DNA of 64,000 nt from Actinomadura sp. J1-007. Lineage in GTDB: Bacteria; Actinomycetota; Actinomycetes; Streptosporangiales; Streptosporangiaceae. The stretch lies in assembly GCF_009793335.1 (NCBI RefSeq), contig NZ_WING01000002.1, positions 62,001-126,000 of the forward strand, read 5' to 3'. How positions within the stretch are numbered: the stretch's first letter is position 1; each line of letters starts with the position of its first letter. Shown here one piece after another: positions 18,333-26,660 of this stretch. Under the pieces are notes generated by a model. The model was given only the letters and a program-made list of their open reading frames with translations, had not been told where the DNA came from and did not search any database. The position numbers and the translations under genes were made by a program.

Positions 18333-18977
18333 ATGCTCCTGGAGAACGAGCGCGCCGCGCTCTGCGGGACCGGCCGCAAACTGGTGGAGAACGGCCTGGT
18401 GACGGGCGCGTCCGGCAACATCAGCGTCCGCTCGGGCGAGCTGGTGGCCGTCACGCCGGGCGGCGTCATGCTCGACCGGATGTCCCCGGCCGACTGCCCG
18501 GTCGTCACCATGGACGGCCGGCTCGCCGACGGCGGGCGCGCGCCGTCGTCCGAGACCCCGATGCACCTCGCCGTCTACGGGGCGGGCGACGCGGCGGCGA
18601 TCGTGCACACCCACTCCACCTACGGGACGGTCGTCGCGAGCACCATGGCCGAGCTGCCGCCGATCCACTACAACATCCTGCTGCTCGGCGGGTCGGTGAA
18701 GGTCGCGGAGTACGCCACGTACGGCACCGAGGAGCTCGCCGCCAACGTGCGCGCGGCGCTCGCGGGCGGCCGGCGCGCCGCGCTGATGGCCAACCACGGC
18801 GGCGTCGCGCTCGGCGGCGACCTCGACGAGGCGTACGAGAACGCCCGCCTCCTCGAATGGCTCTGCGGCGTCTACGTCCGCGCCCGGATGATCGGCGAGC
18901 CGGCGGTGCTCACCCCGGAGCAGCTCGCCCAGGTGATCGAGCGCGGCCTCACCCCGCCCGAGTGGCCGCCCGTGTAA
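18333..18977 (+). CDS. Class II aldolase/adducin family protein (fuculose-phosphate-aldolase-like)
   Basis: The ATG at 18333 has AGAGG eight bases upstream; the product has 214 residues, typical of L-fuculose-1-phosphate aldolases. Conserved elements are GLVTGASGNISVR (phosphate-binding), the SSETPMH stretch with the catalytic Glu, AIVHTHS with two zinc-binding histidines, and ALMANHGG with the third. It should cleave a sugar phosphate into dihydroxyacetone phosphate and an aldehyde using zinc. The divergent PfkB kinase is the likely partner. The gene ends just before an enoyl-CoA hydratase gene that has its own operator-like site, so the two are probably not one operon. Confidence 0.87.
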   Translation: MLLENERAALCGTGRKLVENGLVTGASGNISVRSGELVAVTPGGVMLDRMSPADCPVVTMDGRLADGGRAPSSETPMHLAVYGAGDAAAIVHTHSTYGTVVASTMAELPPIHYNILLLGGSVKVAEYATYGTEELAANVRAALAGGRRAALMANHGGVALGGDLDEAYENARLLEWLCGVYVRARMIGEPAVLTPEQLAQVIERGLTPPEWPPV

Positions 18978-18994
18978 CCTAGCGCTTGTTAGGT
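18977..18994. promoter_or_regulatory. TetR-type half-symmetric operator before the enoyl-CoA hydratase gene
   Basis: ACCTA-N8-TAGGT flanks GCGCTTGT; the right half GCGCTTGTTAGGT matches the common actinobacterial TetR half-site CTAACAAGC read backwards. It overlaps the aldolase stop codon and sits 20 bp before the hydratase start. Confidence 0.45.
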
Positions 18995-19013
18995 CGAACG
19001 AGAGGGTGCCCGC

Positions 19014-19816
19014 ATGTCCTTCGTCCTGATCGGCAGGCCACGGCCGCACGTCACGCAGATCACGCTCAACCGCCCCGAGCGGATGAACGCGATGGCCTTC
19101 GACGTCATGGTGCCGTTCCGCGAGGCGCTGGAGGAGGTCGGCCGCGACAACGACACCCGCGTCGTCGTCGTCACCGGCGCGGGCCGCGGCTTCTGCTCGG
19201 GCGCCGACCTGGAGTCGCCGGGCCGCATCCCCGGCATCGAGGGCCTCACCGTCTCCACGATCGCGCTGCGCTCCATGGAGCTGCTGGACGACGTCATCAC
19301 GGCGATGCGCCGCCTCCACCAGCCGGTCATCGCCGCCGTCAACGGCCCCGCGATCGGCGGCGGGCTGTGCCTCAGCCTCGCCGCCGACATCCGCCTCGCC
19401 GCCGAGGGCGCGTACTTCCGCGCGGCGGGCATCAACAACGGCCTCACCGCGAGCGAGCTCGGCCTCAGCTACCTGCTGCCGCGGGCGATCGGCTCCTCGC
19501 GCGCGTTCGAGATCATGCTGTCCGGCCGCGACGTGGACGCCGCCGAGGCCGAGCGGATCGGGCTGGTGTCGCGCGCCGTCCCGGGCGGCAAGCTCCTGGA
19601 CGAGTGCTGCGACCTGGCCGAGCGCATCGCCGGGTTCAGCCGCCCCGGCGTCGAGCTGACCAAGCGGATGCTCTGGTCCGGCCTGGACGCGGGCAGCCTC
19701 GCGGCCCACATGGACCACGAGGGGCTGGGGCAGCTCTACGTCCGCCTCACCACCCGCAACTTCGAGGAGGCCATCGAGGCCCGCAAGCAGAACCGCCCCC
19801 GGTCTTCGGCGACTGA
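19014..19816 (+). CDS. Enoyl-CoA hydratase/isomerase family protein (frameshift at the last codons)
   Basis: A crotonase-fold enzyme of about 267 residues, ATG at 19014 behind GAGAGGG. It has VVVTGAGRGFCSGADLE (oxyanion-hole strand, about 45-60), IAAVNGPAIGGGLCLSLAADIRLA (shortened: AVNGPAIGGGLCLSLAADI, about 104-122), and a C-terminal EEAIEARKQNRP. The acid position of the second half reads GLTASELGLSYLLPR. As printed the frame continues past this point into the next gene. One extra C in the run at 19796-19800 gives NRPPVFGD and a stop at 19814-19816, the normal family ending. It therefore should not be annotated as a fusion. It is likely to act in fatty acid or CoA-thioester breakdown. Confidence 0.85.
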
Positions 19817-19907
19817 GCGCGCCGCGCCGGTGCGCCGCCGCGCCGCCGTGCGGCCGTCCCGCGCCGGGGGTGGTGGCGCGGGCGGCGGGCCGTGGCAGGC
19901 TGCGGCC

Positions 19908-20330
19908 GTGCCCAGGCTCTCCCCGGACGACGCGCGGCGGCGGCTCATGACGGTCCCGGTCGTACGGCTCGCGACCGCCGACGAGCACGGGCGCCCGCAC
20001 CTGGTGCCCGTCACGTTCACCGTCCACCGGGGCAGCGTCTACACGGCCGTGGACCACAAGCCGAAGAGCACCCGCGACCTGCGGCGGCTCGCCAACGTCC
20101 GCGCCAACCCCCACGTGAGCCTGCTCGCCGACCACTACGAGGACGACTGGGACCGGCTCTGGTGGGTCCGCGTGGACGGCAGCGCGCGCCTGATCGAGGA
20201 CGCGGCCGGGATGGCGGAGCCGGTCCGGCTGCTGCGCGCCCGCTACCCGCAGTACCGCGACCGCGTCCCCGAGGGCCCCGTCATCGCCGTCACGATCGAC
20301 CGCTGGACGGGCTGGACGGCGTCCGCCTGA
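19908..20330 (+). CDS. PPOX-class F420-dependent enzyme (TIGR03668-like)
   Basis: The GTG at 19908 begins a 140-residue split-barrel flavin/F420 protein. It shows PVVRLATADEHGRPHLVPVTF (shortened: RLATADEHGRPHLVPVTF), then VDHKPKSTRDLRRLANV, where the Lys/Arg residues bind the cofactor phosphate, and VSLLADHYEDDWDRLWWVRV, a hallmark of a small F420-associated subgroup common in actinobacteria. Substrate unknown; related enzymes reduce F420 substrates or oxidise pyridoxamine phosphate. In the printed sequence it is fused to the preceding enoyl-CoA hydratase frame through a Pro/Ala/Gly-rich junction that is really the 91-bp intergenic region. It converges on the next gene. Confidence 0.82.
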   Translation: MPRLSPDDARRRLMTVPVVRLATADEHGRPHLVPVTFTVHRGSVYTAVDHKPKSTRDLRRLANVRANPHVSLLADHYEDDWDRLWWVRVDGSARLIEDAAGMAEPVRLLRARYPQYRDRVPEGPVIAVTIDRWTGWTASA

Positions 20331-20369
20331 ACCCGCGCGGGCGGCGCGGGCGGACGCCGCGGGCGGACG

Positions 20370-21373
20370 TCAGTCCCAGGCGGCGCCGACGCGCGCGAGG
20401 TGGTCGGCGTACTCGATCCGTTCGCGCCACGCGGGCGGCCAGGCGTCCATGCCGAGGCGGGCGCCCGCGAACGAGCCCGCCAGGCACGCGATGGAGTCGG
20501 AGTCGCCGGAGCTGGCCGCGCCGCGCCAGATCGCCGACACCGGGTCGTCCGGGAAGAGCAGGAAGCAGAGGAGCCCGGTCATCAGGGCCTCCTCGGCGAT
20601 CCAGCCCGCGCCCGTCTGGAGGCACGGGTCGGAGTCGCGGTCGGGACGGGCGAGGGCGGCGTCGAGGCGGTCGAGCGCCCGCAGGCACTCGTCCCAGCCG
20701 CGCGCGATGAACGCCTCGGGGGAGTCGATGGCGGGCCGCTGCCACAGCGCGCCGAGCCAGCGCTCGTGGTAGGTGGTGCGTTCGGCGTGGCAGTGGTCGC
20801 GCAGCGCGGCCGGCAGGTCGGACGGGGCCATGCCCTCGCGCAGCCACCAGACGGCGTACGCGGTGAGCTCGCTGGCGGCGAGGCCGGTCGGATGGCCGTG
20901 CGTCATGGCCGCCTGGAGCTGCGCGGCGCCCGAGCGCTGCTCCGCGCTGAGGCCGGGAGCGAGGCCGACGGGGGCCACGCGCATGTTGGCCCCGCAGCCC
21001 TTGGAGCCGTGCTGCGTCGCCTCGACCCACGGCACGCCGCCCGACAGCCCCCGGCAGGCGCGCAGGCAGGTGTTGCCCGGCGCGCGGTTGTTGTCGGGGC
21101 TGTGCAGCCAGTCGACGAAGCGCCGCCGCCACATCGGCGTGACCAGGTCGGGGGTGAACGGGGGTTGGCCAGGGCGTCCAGCAGGCCGTCCGCGACGGCG
21201 AGCGCCATCTGCGTGTCGTCGGTGACGAGGGCCGGGTCGCCGGTGAGGTCGCGGGGGCCGTCGAGGCCGTTGCGCCGGACGATCTGCTTCATGGTGAGGA
21301 ACTCGGTCGGCGCTCCGAGCGCGTCCCCGTACGCCAGCCCGAAGATCGCCCCGCTCGCCCGCTGTGTCGCCAT
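20370..21373 (-). CDS. ADP-ribosylglycohydrolase family protein (frameshifted)
   Basis: An ATG at 21373 starts GAIFGLAYGDALGAPTEFL, the family's opening, followed by DDTQMALAVADGL with metal-binding Asp residues. The frame then breaks in the run at 21160-21164. Adding one C restores DALANPPFTPDLVTP, and the remaining frame carries NRAPGNTCLRA, GSKGCGANMRVAP and the distal metal site GDSDSIACLAGSFAGAR. Full length is about 334 residues, normal for DraG-like hydrolases that remove ADP-ribose from proteins or small molecules with two Mg ions. The AraC gene lies just upstream on the same strand, 5 bp away, so the two are probably cotranscribed. Confidence 0.87.
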
Positions 21374-21378
21374 CCGCC

Positions 21379-22212
21379 CTATTGTTCCGCATGCGCGCGG
21401 CGGAACGCGCCCGGCGTGACCCCGAAGTACCGCACGAACCAGCGGGTCAGGTGGCTCTGGTCCGCGAAGCCCGTCCCGGCCGCGACGTCCCCGATCGGCT
21501 CGCCCGAGGCGAGCAGGGCGCGCGCGGCGCGCAGCCGGAGCTGGCGCTGGTAGTCGCTCGGCGACATGCCGTGCGCCTTCTGGAACGCCCGGTACAGCGC
21601 GAAGCGGCTGCACCCGGCCGCGCGCGCCAGCTCGTCGGCCGGGACGTCGTCCAGCGGGGCGTCGTGGAGCCGCCGCCGGGCCCGTTCGGCGATCCGCGCC
21701 GTGGCGGCGGGCGCCGCCGGACGGACCGGCGCGGTCGCCGCCCGCCGCACCATCGACCCGACCGTGGCCGTCAGCAGCTCGTCGCGCCGCAGCGCGGGGG
21801 CGCCGCCGAGCAGCGCGGCGTGCAGGGCCCGCAGGTTGCGGGCGAGGACGGGGTCGTCCAGCACGGGCGCGTCGAAGAGGGGCAGGGCGGCGCGCCGGTC
21901 CGCGATGTCGGCGAGGACGCCGGAGACCAGGTCCGGGCCGAGGTGGACGATCCGGTAGGTGAACCCGAGCGCGTCGGCGGCGTGCCCGTCGTGCGGGTCG
22001 TCCGGGTTGAACGCGATCACCATCCCGGCGGCGCTGGTGTGCGCGGCGCCCCGGCAGGTGAACGCCTGGTGCCCGTCCTCGGTGACGCCGAACGAGTAGG
22101 TCTCGTGGCTGTGCCGGTGGTAGACGTGCCGCTCGAAATGGGCGTGCATCGCCTCCAGCGCCCCGTCGTCCGACCGCCAGTACCGGGCCCAGTCGCCCGT
22201 CCCGTCCCGCAT
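21379..22212 (-). CDS. AraC-family transcriptional regulator
   Basis: This 277-residue regulator starts at ATG 22212. The N-terminal half is a cupin-like sensing domain (HVYHRHSHETYSFGV, with the His cluster of AraC-type effector pockets; GMVIAFNPDDPHDGH). The C-terminal hundred residues are two helix-turn-helix motifs: DELARAAGCSRFALYRAFQK and IGDVAAGTGFADQSHLTRWF, ending in YFGVTPGAFRR. The effector is unknown. In related genomes this AraC subgroup often neighbours a DUF2000 gene, as here with the divergent gene at 22316, so that gene is the most likely target; the 103-bp gap holds the shared promoters. Confidence 0.9.
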   Translation of the reverse strand: MRDGTGDWARYWRSDDGALEAMHAHFERHVYHRHSHETYSFGVTEDGHQAFTCRGAAHTSAAGMVIAFNPDDPHDGHAADALGFTYRIVHLGPDLVSGVLADIADRRAALPLFDAPVLDDPVLARNLRALHAALLGGAPALRRDELLTATVGSMVRRAATAPVRPAAPAATARIAERARRRLHDAPLDDVPADELARAAGCSRFALYRAFQKAHGMSPSDYQRQLRLRAARALLASGEPIGDVAAGTGFADQSHLTRWFVRYFGVTPGAFRRAHAEQ

Positions 22213-22315
22213 CGTCCCAGGTTACGGCGTACGGCCGCCGCGCCGGGCCCGCGGGCTTCGGGGGCGCGCACGAGCGTTCAAGACGGCCGGGGGCGGGCGG
22301 CGGCAGGGTGCGGGG

Positions 22316-22723
22316 ATGCGTTTCGACACCAAGATCGGGATCGTGGTCCGCTCCGACCTGGCCGCCTGGCAGCGGCTCAACGTGACCGCGTTCCTCGCCA
22401 GCGCCGTCGCCGGGGTGGACGGCATCCTCGGCGAGCCGTACGAGGACGGCTCCGGCAACCGCTACCTCCCGATGTTCGGGCAGCCCGTCCTGGTCTACGA
22501 GGCGGACGCCGAGGGGCTCGCCCGCGTGCACGCGCGGGGCCTGGCGCGCGGCGCGGACATGGCCGTCTACATCGAGGAGATGTTCAAGACCGGCAACGAC
22601 GTGGACAACCGCGCCGCCGTCCGCGCCGTGGACGCCGAGGGCATGCCCCTCGTCGGGCTGGCCGTCCACGGCCCGAGGAACGGGATCGACAAGATGCTCA
22701 AGGGCCTCCGCCTCCACCCGTGA
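22316..22723 (+). CDS. DUF2000 family protein
   Basis: The ATG at 22316 gives 135 residues with the DUF2000 pattern: FDTKIGIVVRSDLAAWQRLN at the start, GEPYEDGSGNRYLPMFGQPV in the middle and VGLAVHGPRNGIDKMLKGL near the end. The fold is related to peptidyl-tRNA hydrolase II, but no enzymatic role is established. It is divergent from the AraC regulator and probably controlled by it. It converges on the acyl-CoA dehydrogenase gene. A weak stem (22722-22728 with 22767-22773) between the two could act as terminator. Confidence 0.85.
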   Translation: MRFDTKIGIVVRSDLAAWQRLNVTAFLASAVAGVDGILGEPYEDGSGNRYLPMFGQPVLVYEADAEGLARVHARGLARGADMAVYIEEMFKTGNDVDNRAAVRAVDAEGMPLVGLAVHGPRNGIDKMLKGLRLHP

Positions 22724-22771
22724 GCCGCACCCGGGGCCGGGAGCCGTCCCGGGCGCGGGGCTCGGCGCGGC

Positions 22772-23871
22772 TCAGGCGGGGACGATCCCGGCCAGGGCGG
22801 CGAGGCGTTCGCGGTGGACGTCCGGGGCGCCGAAGAGCTGCCGGGACCCGTGGGCGCGCTTGAAGTACAGGTGCGCGTCGTGCTCCCACGTGAAGCCGAT
22901 CCCGCCGTGGATCTGGATGCCCTCGCCCGCGACGCCGGCGTAGGCGTCCGAGCAGTACGCCTTGGCGAGCGCGGCGGCGGCCGGGAGCTCCCCGGGGGCC
23001 TCGTCGGCGACCGCCGCCGCGTTCAGCACCGCCGAGCGCGCCGACTCCACCTGCACGAACATGTCGGCGCAGCGGTGCTTGACCGCCTGGAACGACCCGA
23101 TCGGGCGGCCGAACTGGCGCCGCACCTTGGCGTACTCCACGGTCATGTCGAGGGTCCGCTGCGCCCCGCCGAGCTGCTCGGCGGCGAGCGCGACGGCCGC
23201 GACGTCGTAGGCCCGCTGCACGGCGTCCGCCGCGTCGCCCGCGATCCGCCGCGCGGGGACGTCGGTGAGGACCAGGCGCGCGAGCCTGCGGGTCTGGTCG
23301 ACGGTGGGCAGTACGGTCCGCGCGAGAGCGCCCGACTCCGCCGCCGCGTCCGCGTCCACCGCGAACAGCGCCGTCTCCCCGCCGTACGGCACGGCCGCGA
23401 GGACGAGGCCCGCGACGTGGCCGTCCAGGACGTAGGTCTCGGCGCCGCTGAGCGTCCACGCGCCGCCCTCCTCGCGGGCGGTGAGCGACGCGCCGTCCAC
23501 GAGCGTCGCGATCGTCTCGCCGGACGCGATGCCCGGCAGCAGGTCGCGGCGGGCCCCGCCGTCGCCGCACGCGGACAGGGCGGTCGCGGCCAGAGCGACG
23601 GTCGCGAGGTAGGGGGAGCACACCAGGGCGCGGCCCATCTCCTCGAAGACGACCGCCAGCTCCCGCACCCCGAACCCGGCCCCGCCGTGCTCCTCGGGGA
23701 CCGCCAGGCCCTGGAGCCCGAGCTCGCCCGCCATCCGCGCCCAGACGGCCGGGTCGTACCCCTCCGGGGTCTCCATCAGCCGCCGCACCTCGGCGCTCGG
23801 GACCGGTCGGCGAAGAACCGGCGCAGCGTCGCGCGCAGCTCCCGCTGCTCCTCGGTGTGGGCGAGCTCCAT
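22772..23871 (-). CDS. Acyl-CoA dehydrogenase (frameshifted near the N-terminus)
   Basis: ATG 23871 opens MELAHTEEQRELRATLRRFF, the classical start of actinobacterial FadE proteins. The frame breaks at the GGG at 23799-23801. Adding one C on the coding strand restores ADRSPSAEVRRLMETPEGYD. The rest includes LAVPEEHGGAGFGVRELAVV, the FAD-contacting central strands, and VRRQFGRPIGSFQAVKHRCADM (shortened: QFGRPIGSFQAVKHRCADM), ending with GIQIHGGIGFTWEHDAHLYF. About 366 residues, slightly short, as in FadE subfamilies that work as heterotetramers. The catalytic base is not at the usual Glu position that I can see. A perfect palindrome lies 39 bp upstream and is a likely repressor site. Confidence 0.87.
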
Positions 23872-23909
23872 CCGCGGCCTCCCGGGGTCCGACCGTCACG
23901 TGCACCGCA

Positions 23910-23935
23910 CCCTACCAAGCGGATGCTTGGTAGGG
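23910..23935. promoter_or_regulatory. Perfect palindromic TetR-type operator upstream of the acyl-CoA dehydrogenase
   Basis: Two 11-bp arms (CCCTACCAAGC and its exact complement) are separated by GGAT. ACCAAGC-N4-GCTTGGT is the layout bound by TetR-family repressors that control acyl-CoA dehydrogenase genes in actinobacteria. The regulator is not in this window. Confidence 0.7.
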
Positions 23936-23940
23936 ATTGT

Positions 23941-23982
23941 GCCGTACGGGCCCCGGGCCGCCAAGGCCGGGGCCCGTACGGC
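23941..23982 (-). terminator. Strong hairpin terminator at the end of the sbnA-sbnB transcript
   Basis: A perfect 16-bp stem (23941-23956 with 23967-23982) and a 10-nt loop lie 37 bp after the stop of the small ORF at 24020. It separates this transcript from the acyl-CoA dehydrogenase promoter. Confidence 0.7.
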
Positions 23983-24019
23983 GGGCGGGTCCGCGCGAGC
24001 CGGGCGCGGGAGCGGCCGG

Positions 24020-24253
24020 TCAGGGGGCCCAGTCGTGCGGGCCGAGCGTGTAGCCGTCCGCGGTGGAGTGCAGGTGGTTCGCCGAGACCAGGTGGGAGAG
24101 CGCCGCCCAGATCTCCTCCTCCGGGCGGTCGATCTGCGCCGTGAGCGTCCCGATGTCGGCCGCGCCCCCGGCCTTGTCGATCTCGGCGACCGCCTCGTAC
24201 ACCGCCAGCTCGAAGTCGGACAGTTCCTGGACGTCGCCGCGTTCCTCGGTCAT
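24020..24253 (-). CDS. Small winged-helix-like protein, unknown role
   Basis: An ATG at 24253 gives 77 residues: a charged start (TEERGDVQELSDFELAVYEA), a helical core IGTLTAQIDRPEEEIWAALS, then HLVSANHLHSTADGYTLGPH. The pattern helix-helix-helix followed by a beta wing (YTLG) resembles a MarR/ArsR-type winged helix, but it is too short to be a classical repressor and no family is certain. It lies 76 bp after sbnB in the same orientation and before a strong hairpin, so it is probably the last gene of the diaminopropionate transcript. It could be a regulator or a small binding protein of the pathway. Confidence 0.6.
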   Translation of the reverse strand: MTEERGDVQELSDFELAVYEAVAEIDKAGGAADIGTLTAQIDRPEEEIWAALSHLVSANHLHSTADGYTLGPHDWAP

Positions 24254-24329
24254 GTGACGGGCCTTCCCGTTCCGCGCCGGTTCAATGACGTCGGCGGAAC
24301 GGGACGCGCGGCGGCCCCCGGGGCGGGGG

Positions 24330-25355
24330 TCAGCCGTAGCGCTTGAGCTCGTGGAAGAAGCCGGGCACCGTGCGCAGCTCGCCGGACGCGGTGACCTGGT
24401 CGTACACGTAGCGGGCCACGGCGAGGTCGAGGACGCCGAGGCCGAACGGGGAGAAGATCACCGGCCGGTCGGCGGGCGGGGCCGCGGCGCCGGTGAGGAC
24501 GTCGTAGAGCGTGCCGGCGACGAAGTCGCGGCCGCCGGTCAGCTGCTCGGCGAGGTGCGGGGAGGTGTTCGCCTTCAGGCAGTGCTCGACGTCGTCCACC
24601 ACGTTGTACGCCGACAGGATGATCTCGGGGGAGAGGTCGCGCAGCGAGACGTGCAGGACGAGCGGGGCGTGGTCGAACCACCGGGGGTCGGTGACGTGCG
24701 GCTCGCCCGCGACGGTCGCGAAGACGACCAGGTCGGACGAGCGGATCAGGTCCTCGGCCTTGTCGTGGATCGTGAACTCGCCCGGCCCGGTCCGCCGCAG
24801 GTATCCGGTGAAGCCCTCGGCGTGCTCGTGCGACAGGTCGTGGACGCCGACCGCGTCGAACGCGAACCCGTTCCCGACGAGGTAGGCGTGGATGTAGCGG
24901 GCGATCAGGCCGGCGCCGACGAACCCGACCCGGCGGGGCCGCGCGCCGCGCCGGTCGGCGAGCGCCGCGGCGGCGAGCGCGGCGGACGCGGCGGTCCGTG
25001 CGGCGCTGATGATCGAGCTCTCCAGGCAGGCGAACGGGTAGCCGGTCTCGGCGTCGTTCAGGATGAGCACGGCCGAGGCGCGCGGGAGGCCGTTGGCCAC
25101 GTTGCCGGGGAAGCTGGAGATCCACTTGATCCCGTGCACGTCCACGTCGCCCTGGACGGAGGCGGGCAGCGCGATGATCCGGTCGGACGGCCGGTCGGGG
25201 AAGCGCAGGAAGTAGGAGTCGGGGTTGACCGTGCGCCCCTCGCCGTGCAGCCGGTACGCGGCCTCCACCATCCGGGTGACCTGCTCCTCGCGGCCGCCGA
25301 TGGCCGCGTGGACCTGCTCGCCGGAGATGACGGCGAAGGCTGGGGGCTCGGACAT
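24330..25355 (-). CDS. sbnB: 2,3-diaminopropionate biosynthesis protein SbnB
   Basis: The ATG at 25355 has AAGGAG upstream and gives 341 residues of the ornithine cyclodeaminase/mu-crystallin fold. SbnB oxidatively cleaves N-(1-amino-1-carboxyethyl)-L-glutamate, the SbnA product, with NAD+, giving L-2,3-diaminopropionate and 2-oxoglutarate. Visible features are GIKWISSFPGNVANGLPRAS (substrate-binding), FACLESSIISAARTAASAAL, the Rossmann loop GFVGAGLIARYIHAY and DVEHCLKANTSPHLAEQ near the end, which fit SbnB better than true cyclodeaminases. The gene lies 20 bp after sbnA, so they should be cotranscribed. The product feeds the adjacent NRPS. Confidence 0.9.
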   Translation of the reverse strand: MSEPPAFAVISGEQVHAAIGGREEQVTRMVEAAYRLHGEGRTVNPDSYFLRFPDRPSDRIIALPASVQGDVDVHGIKWISSFPGNVANGLPRASAVLILNDAETGYPFACLESSIISAARTAASAALAAAALADRRGARPRRVGFVGAGLIARYIHAYLVGNGFAFDAVGVHDLSHEHAEGFTGYLRRTGPGEFTIHDKAEDLIRSSDLVVFATVAGEPHVTDPRWFDHAPLVLHVSLRDLSPEIILSAYNVVDDVEHCLKANTSPHLAEQLTGGRDFVAGTLYDVLTGAAAPPADRPVIFSPFGLGVLDLAVARYVYDQVTASGELRTVPGFFHELKRYG

Positions 25356-25375
25356 GTTCCGCGACTCCTTGATGA

Positions 25376-26364
25376 TCAGACGCCGAGGATATCGGCGCCG
25401 GGCTGGCCGAGCTCGGCGGTGAGCTCGGAGAAGTGCTCGCGCAGCCACGACTCGTCGTAGATGGAGTCGAGGTAGCGCTCGCCGAGATCGGGGGCGATCG
25501 CCGCCGCGACGGGCCGTTCGCCGGGGTACTTCTCGGCGAGCCAGCGGGCCGCGCCCGACACGACCGTGCCGGTGGACCCGCCGAACAGGAACCCGCGCGA
25601 CGCGAGCGCGTGCACGGTGCGGATCGTGTCGGTCTCCGGGACGTGCACCACGTCGTCGACGTACGACTCGTCGACCAGCCCGGGGCGGCTGCTCGTGCCG
25701 AGGCCCGGCACCATGCGCCGCTCGGGATGCCGCCGAACGTCACGGAGCCGACCGCGTCGATCGCCACGATCGTGACCGGCCGGCCGCGCTCGCGGAAGTA
25801 GCGCGCGCAGCCCATCAGGGTGCCCGTCGTGCCCGCCCCGACGAACAGGACCTCCAGGTCGGGGAACTGCCGGTCGATCGCGGGCGCGGTGCCGCGGTAG
25901 TGCGCGATCCAGTTGTTGTCGTTGGCGTACTGGTTGAGCCAGACGTACCCGGCGCCCGACTCGCACAGGCCCCGGACGTACCGGATGCGGCTGTCGAGGT
26001 AGCCGCCGTTGGCGTCCTGCCGGGAGATCACCCGCACCTCGGCGCCGAGCGCCCGCATCACCCGCACCGAGGCGGGGTTGCAGCGCGGGTCGGTGACGCA
26101 CACGAACCGGTAGCCGCGGCTCGCCGCGATCAGGCTGAGCGCGATGCCGAGGTTGCCGGAGGAGGACTCGACGATGGTCGAGCCCGGGGCGAGCGCGCCG
26201 TCCCGCTCGGCCGCCTCCACCATCGCGGCGGCGGCCTTGAGTTTCACCGAGCCGGCGAAGTTGAATCCCTCGCATTTGAGGTAGAGCGGAATGTCGAGTA
26301 CCGGCTTCAGATCCACGTAAAGGTCGTCGACGTTAAAGTCCTGCGGCGAGGTGATGAGGGGCAC
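25376..26364 (-). CDS. sbnA: 2,3-diaminopropionate biosynthesis protein SbnA (frameshifted)
   Basis: This PLP enzyme of the cysteine-synthase fold joins O-phospho-L-serine and L-glutamate. The GTG at 26364 (VPLITSPQDFNVDDLYVDLK) is chosen because AAGGGTGGC precedes it and the DNA upstream is A/T-rich and non-coding. The PLP lysine lies in NFAGSVKLKAAAAM; SSSGNLGIALS binds the substrate carboxylate and VGAGTTGTLMG the phosphate. The frame breaks at 25724-25726. One C added restores GGIPERRMVPGLG and the last 115 residues (VDESYVDDVVHVPETDTIRT). About 329 residues in all. It is divergent from the stand-alone adenylation gene, with 296 bp in between. Confidence 0.88.
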
Positions 26365-26660
26365 GCTGCCACCCTTAAATGCATGACAATTGACGGTGAC
26401 GGGGGAAGTGGATGGTGATCCTCGCGCAATTAATGGCCGTTCCCCGCCTTCCCCCGAAGTTCGCCGCGGGGCAGGTGTGACGCGACCGTGGCGGAGCATC
26501 ACCGTACCTTCGGGCATGGCACCCCGCAACCCCCGACTTACCCACGAGTAGGGTCTAATGCGTGTAATCCGCCGCGCTTCTGGCCGGGCCCGGACATAAG
26601 CTATGGGCCCCGCTCATTTGGTGATGACGGTAGAGAAGTCCTACAGCACGGAGAGTAAAC
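26365..26660. promoter_or_regulatory. Divergent promoter region between sbnA and the NRPS genes
   Basis: This 296-bp stretch is less GC-rich than its surroundings (for example CAATTAATGG near 26430 and CATAAGCTATGG near 26595) and holds no convincing gene. It should carry the promoters of both arms of the cluster. I looked for an iron box of the DmdR/IdeR type (TTAGGTTAGGCTAACCTAA) and saw none. Confidence 0.5.

Noticed and set aside
26365..26660. Iron box of the DmdR/IdeR type
   Set aside because: No match to the 19-bp consensus was found by eye on either strand.
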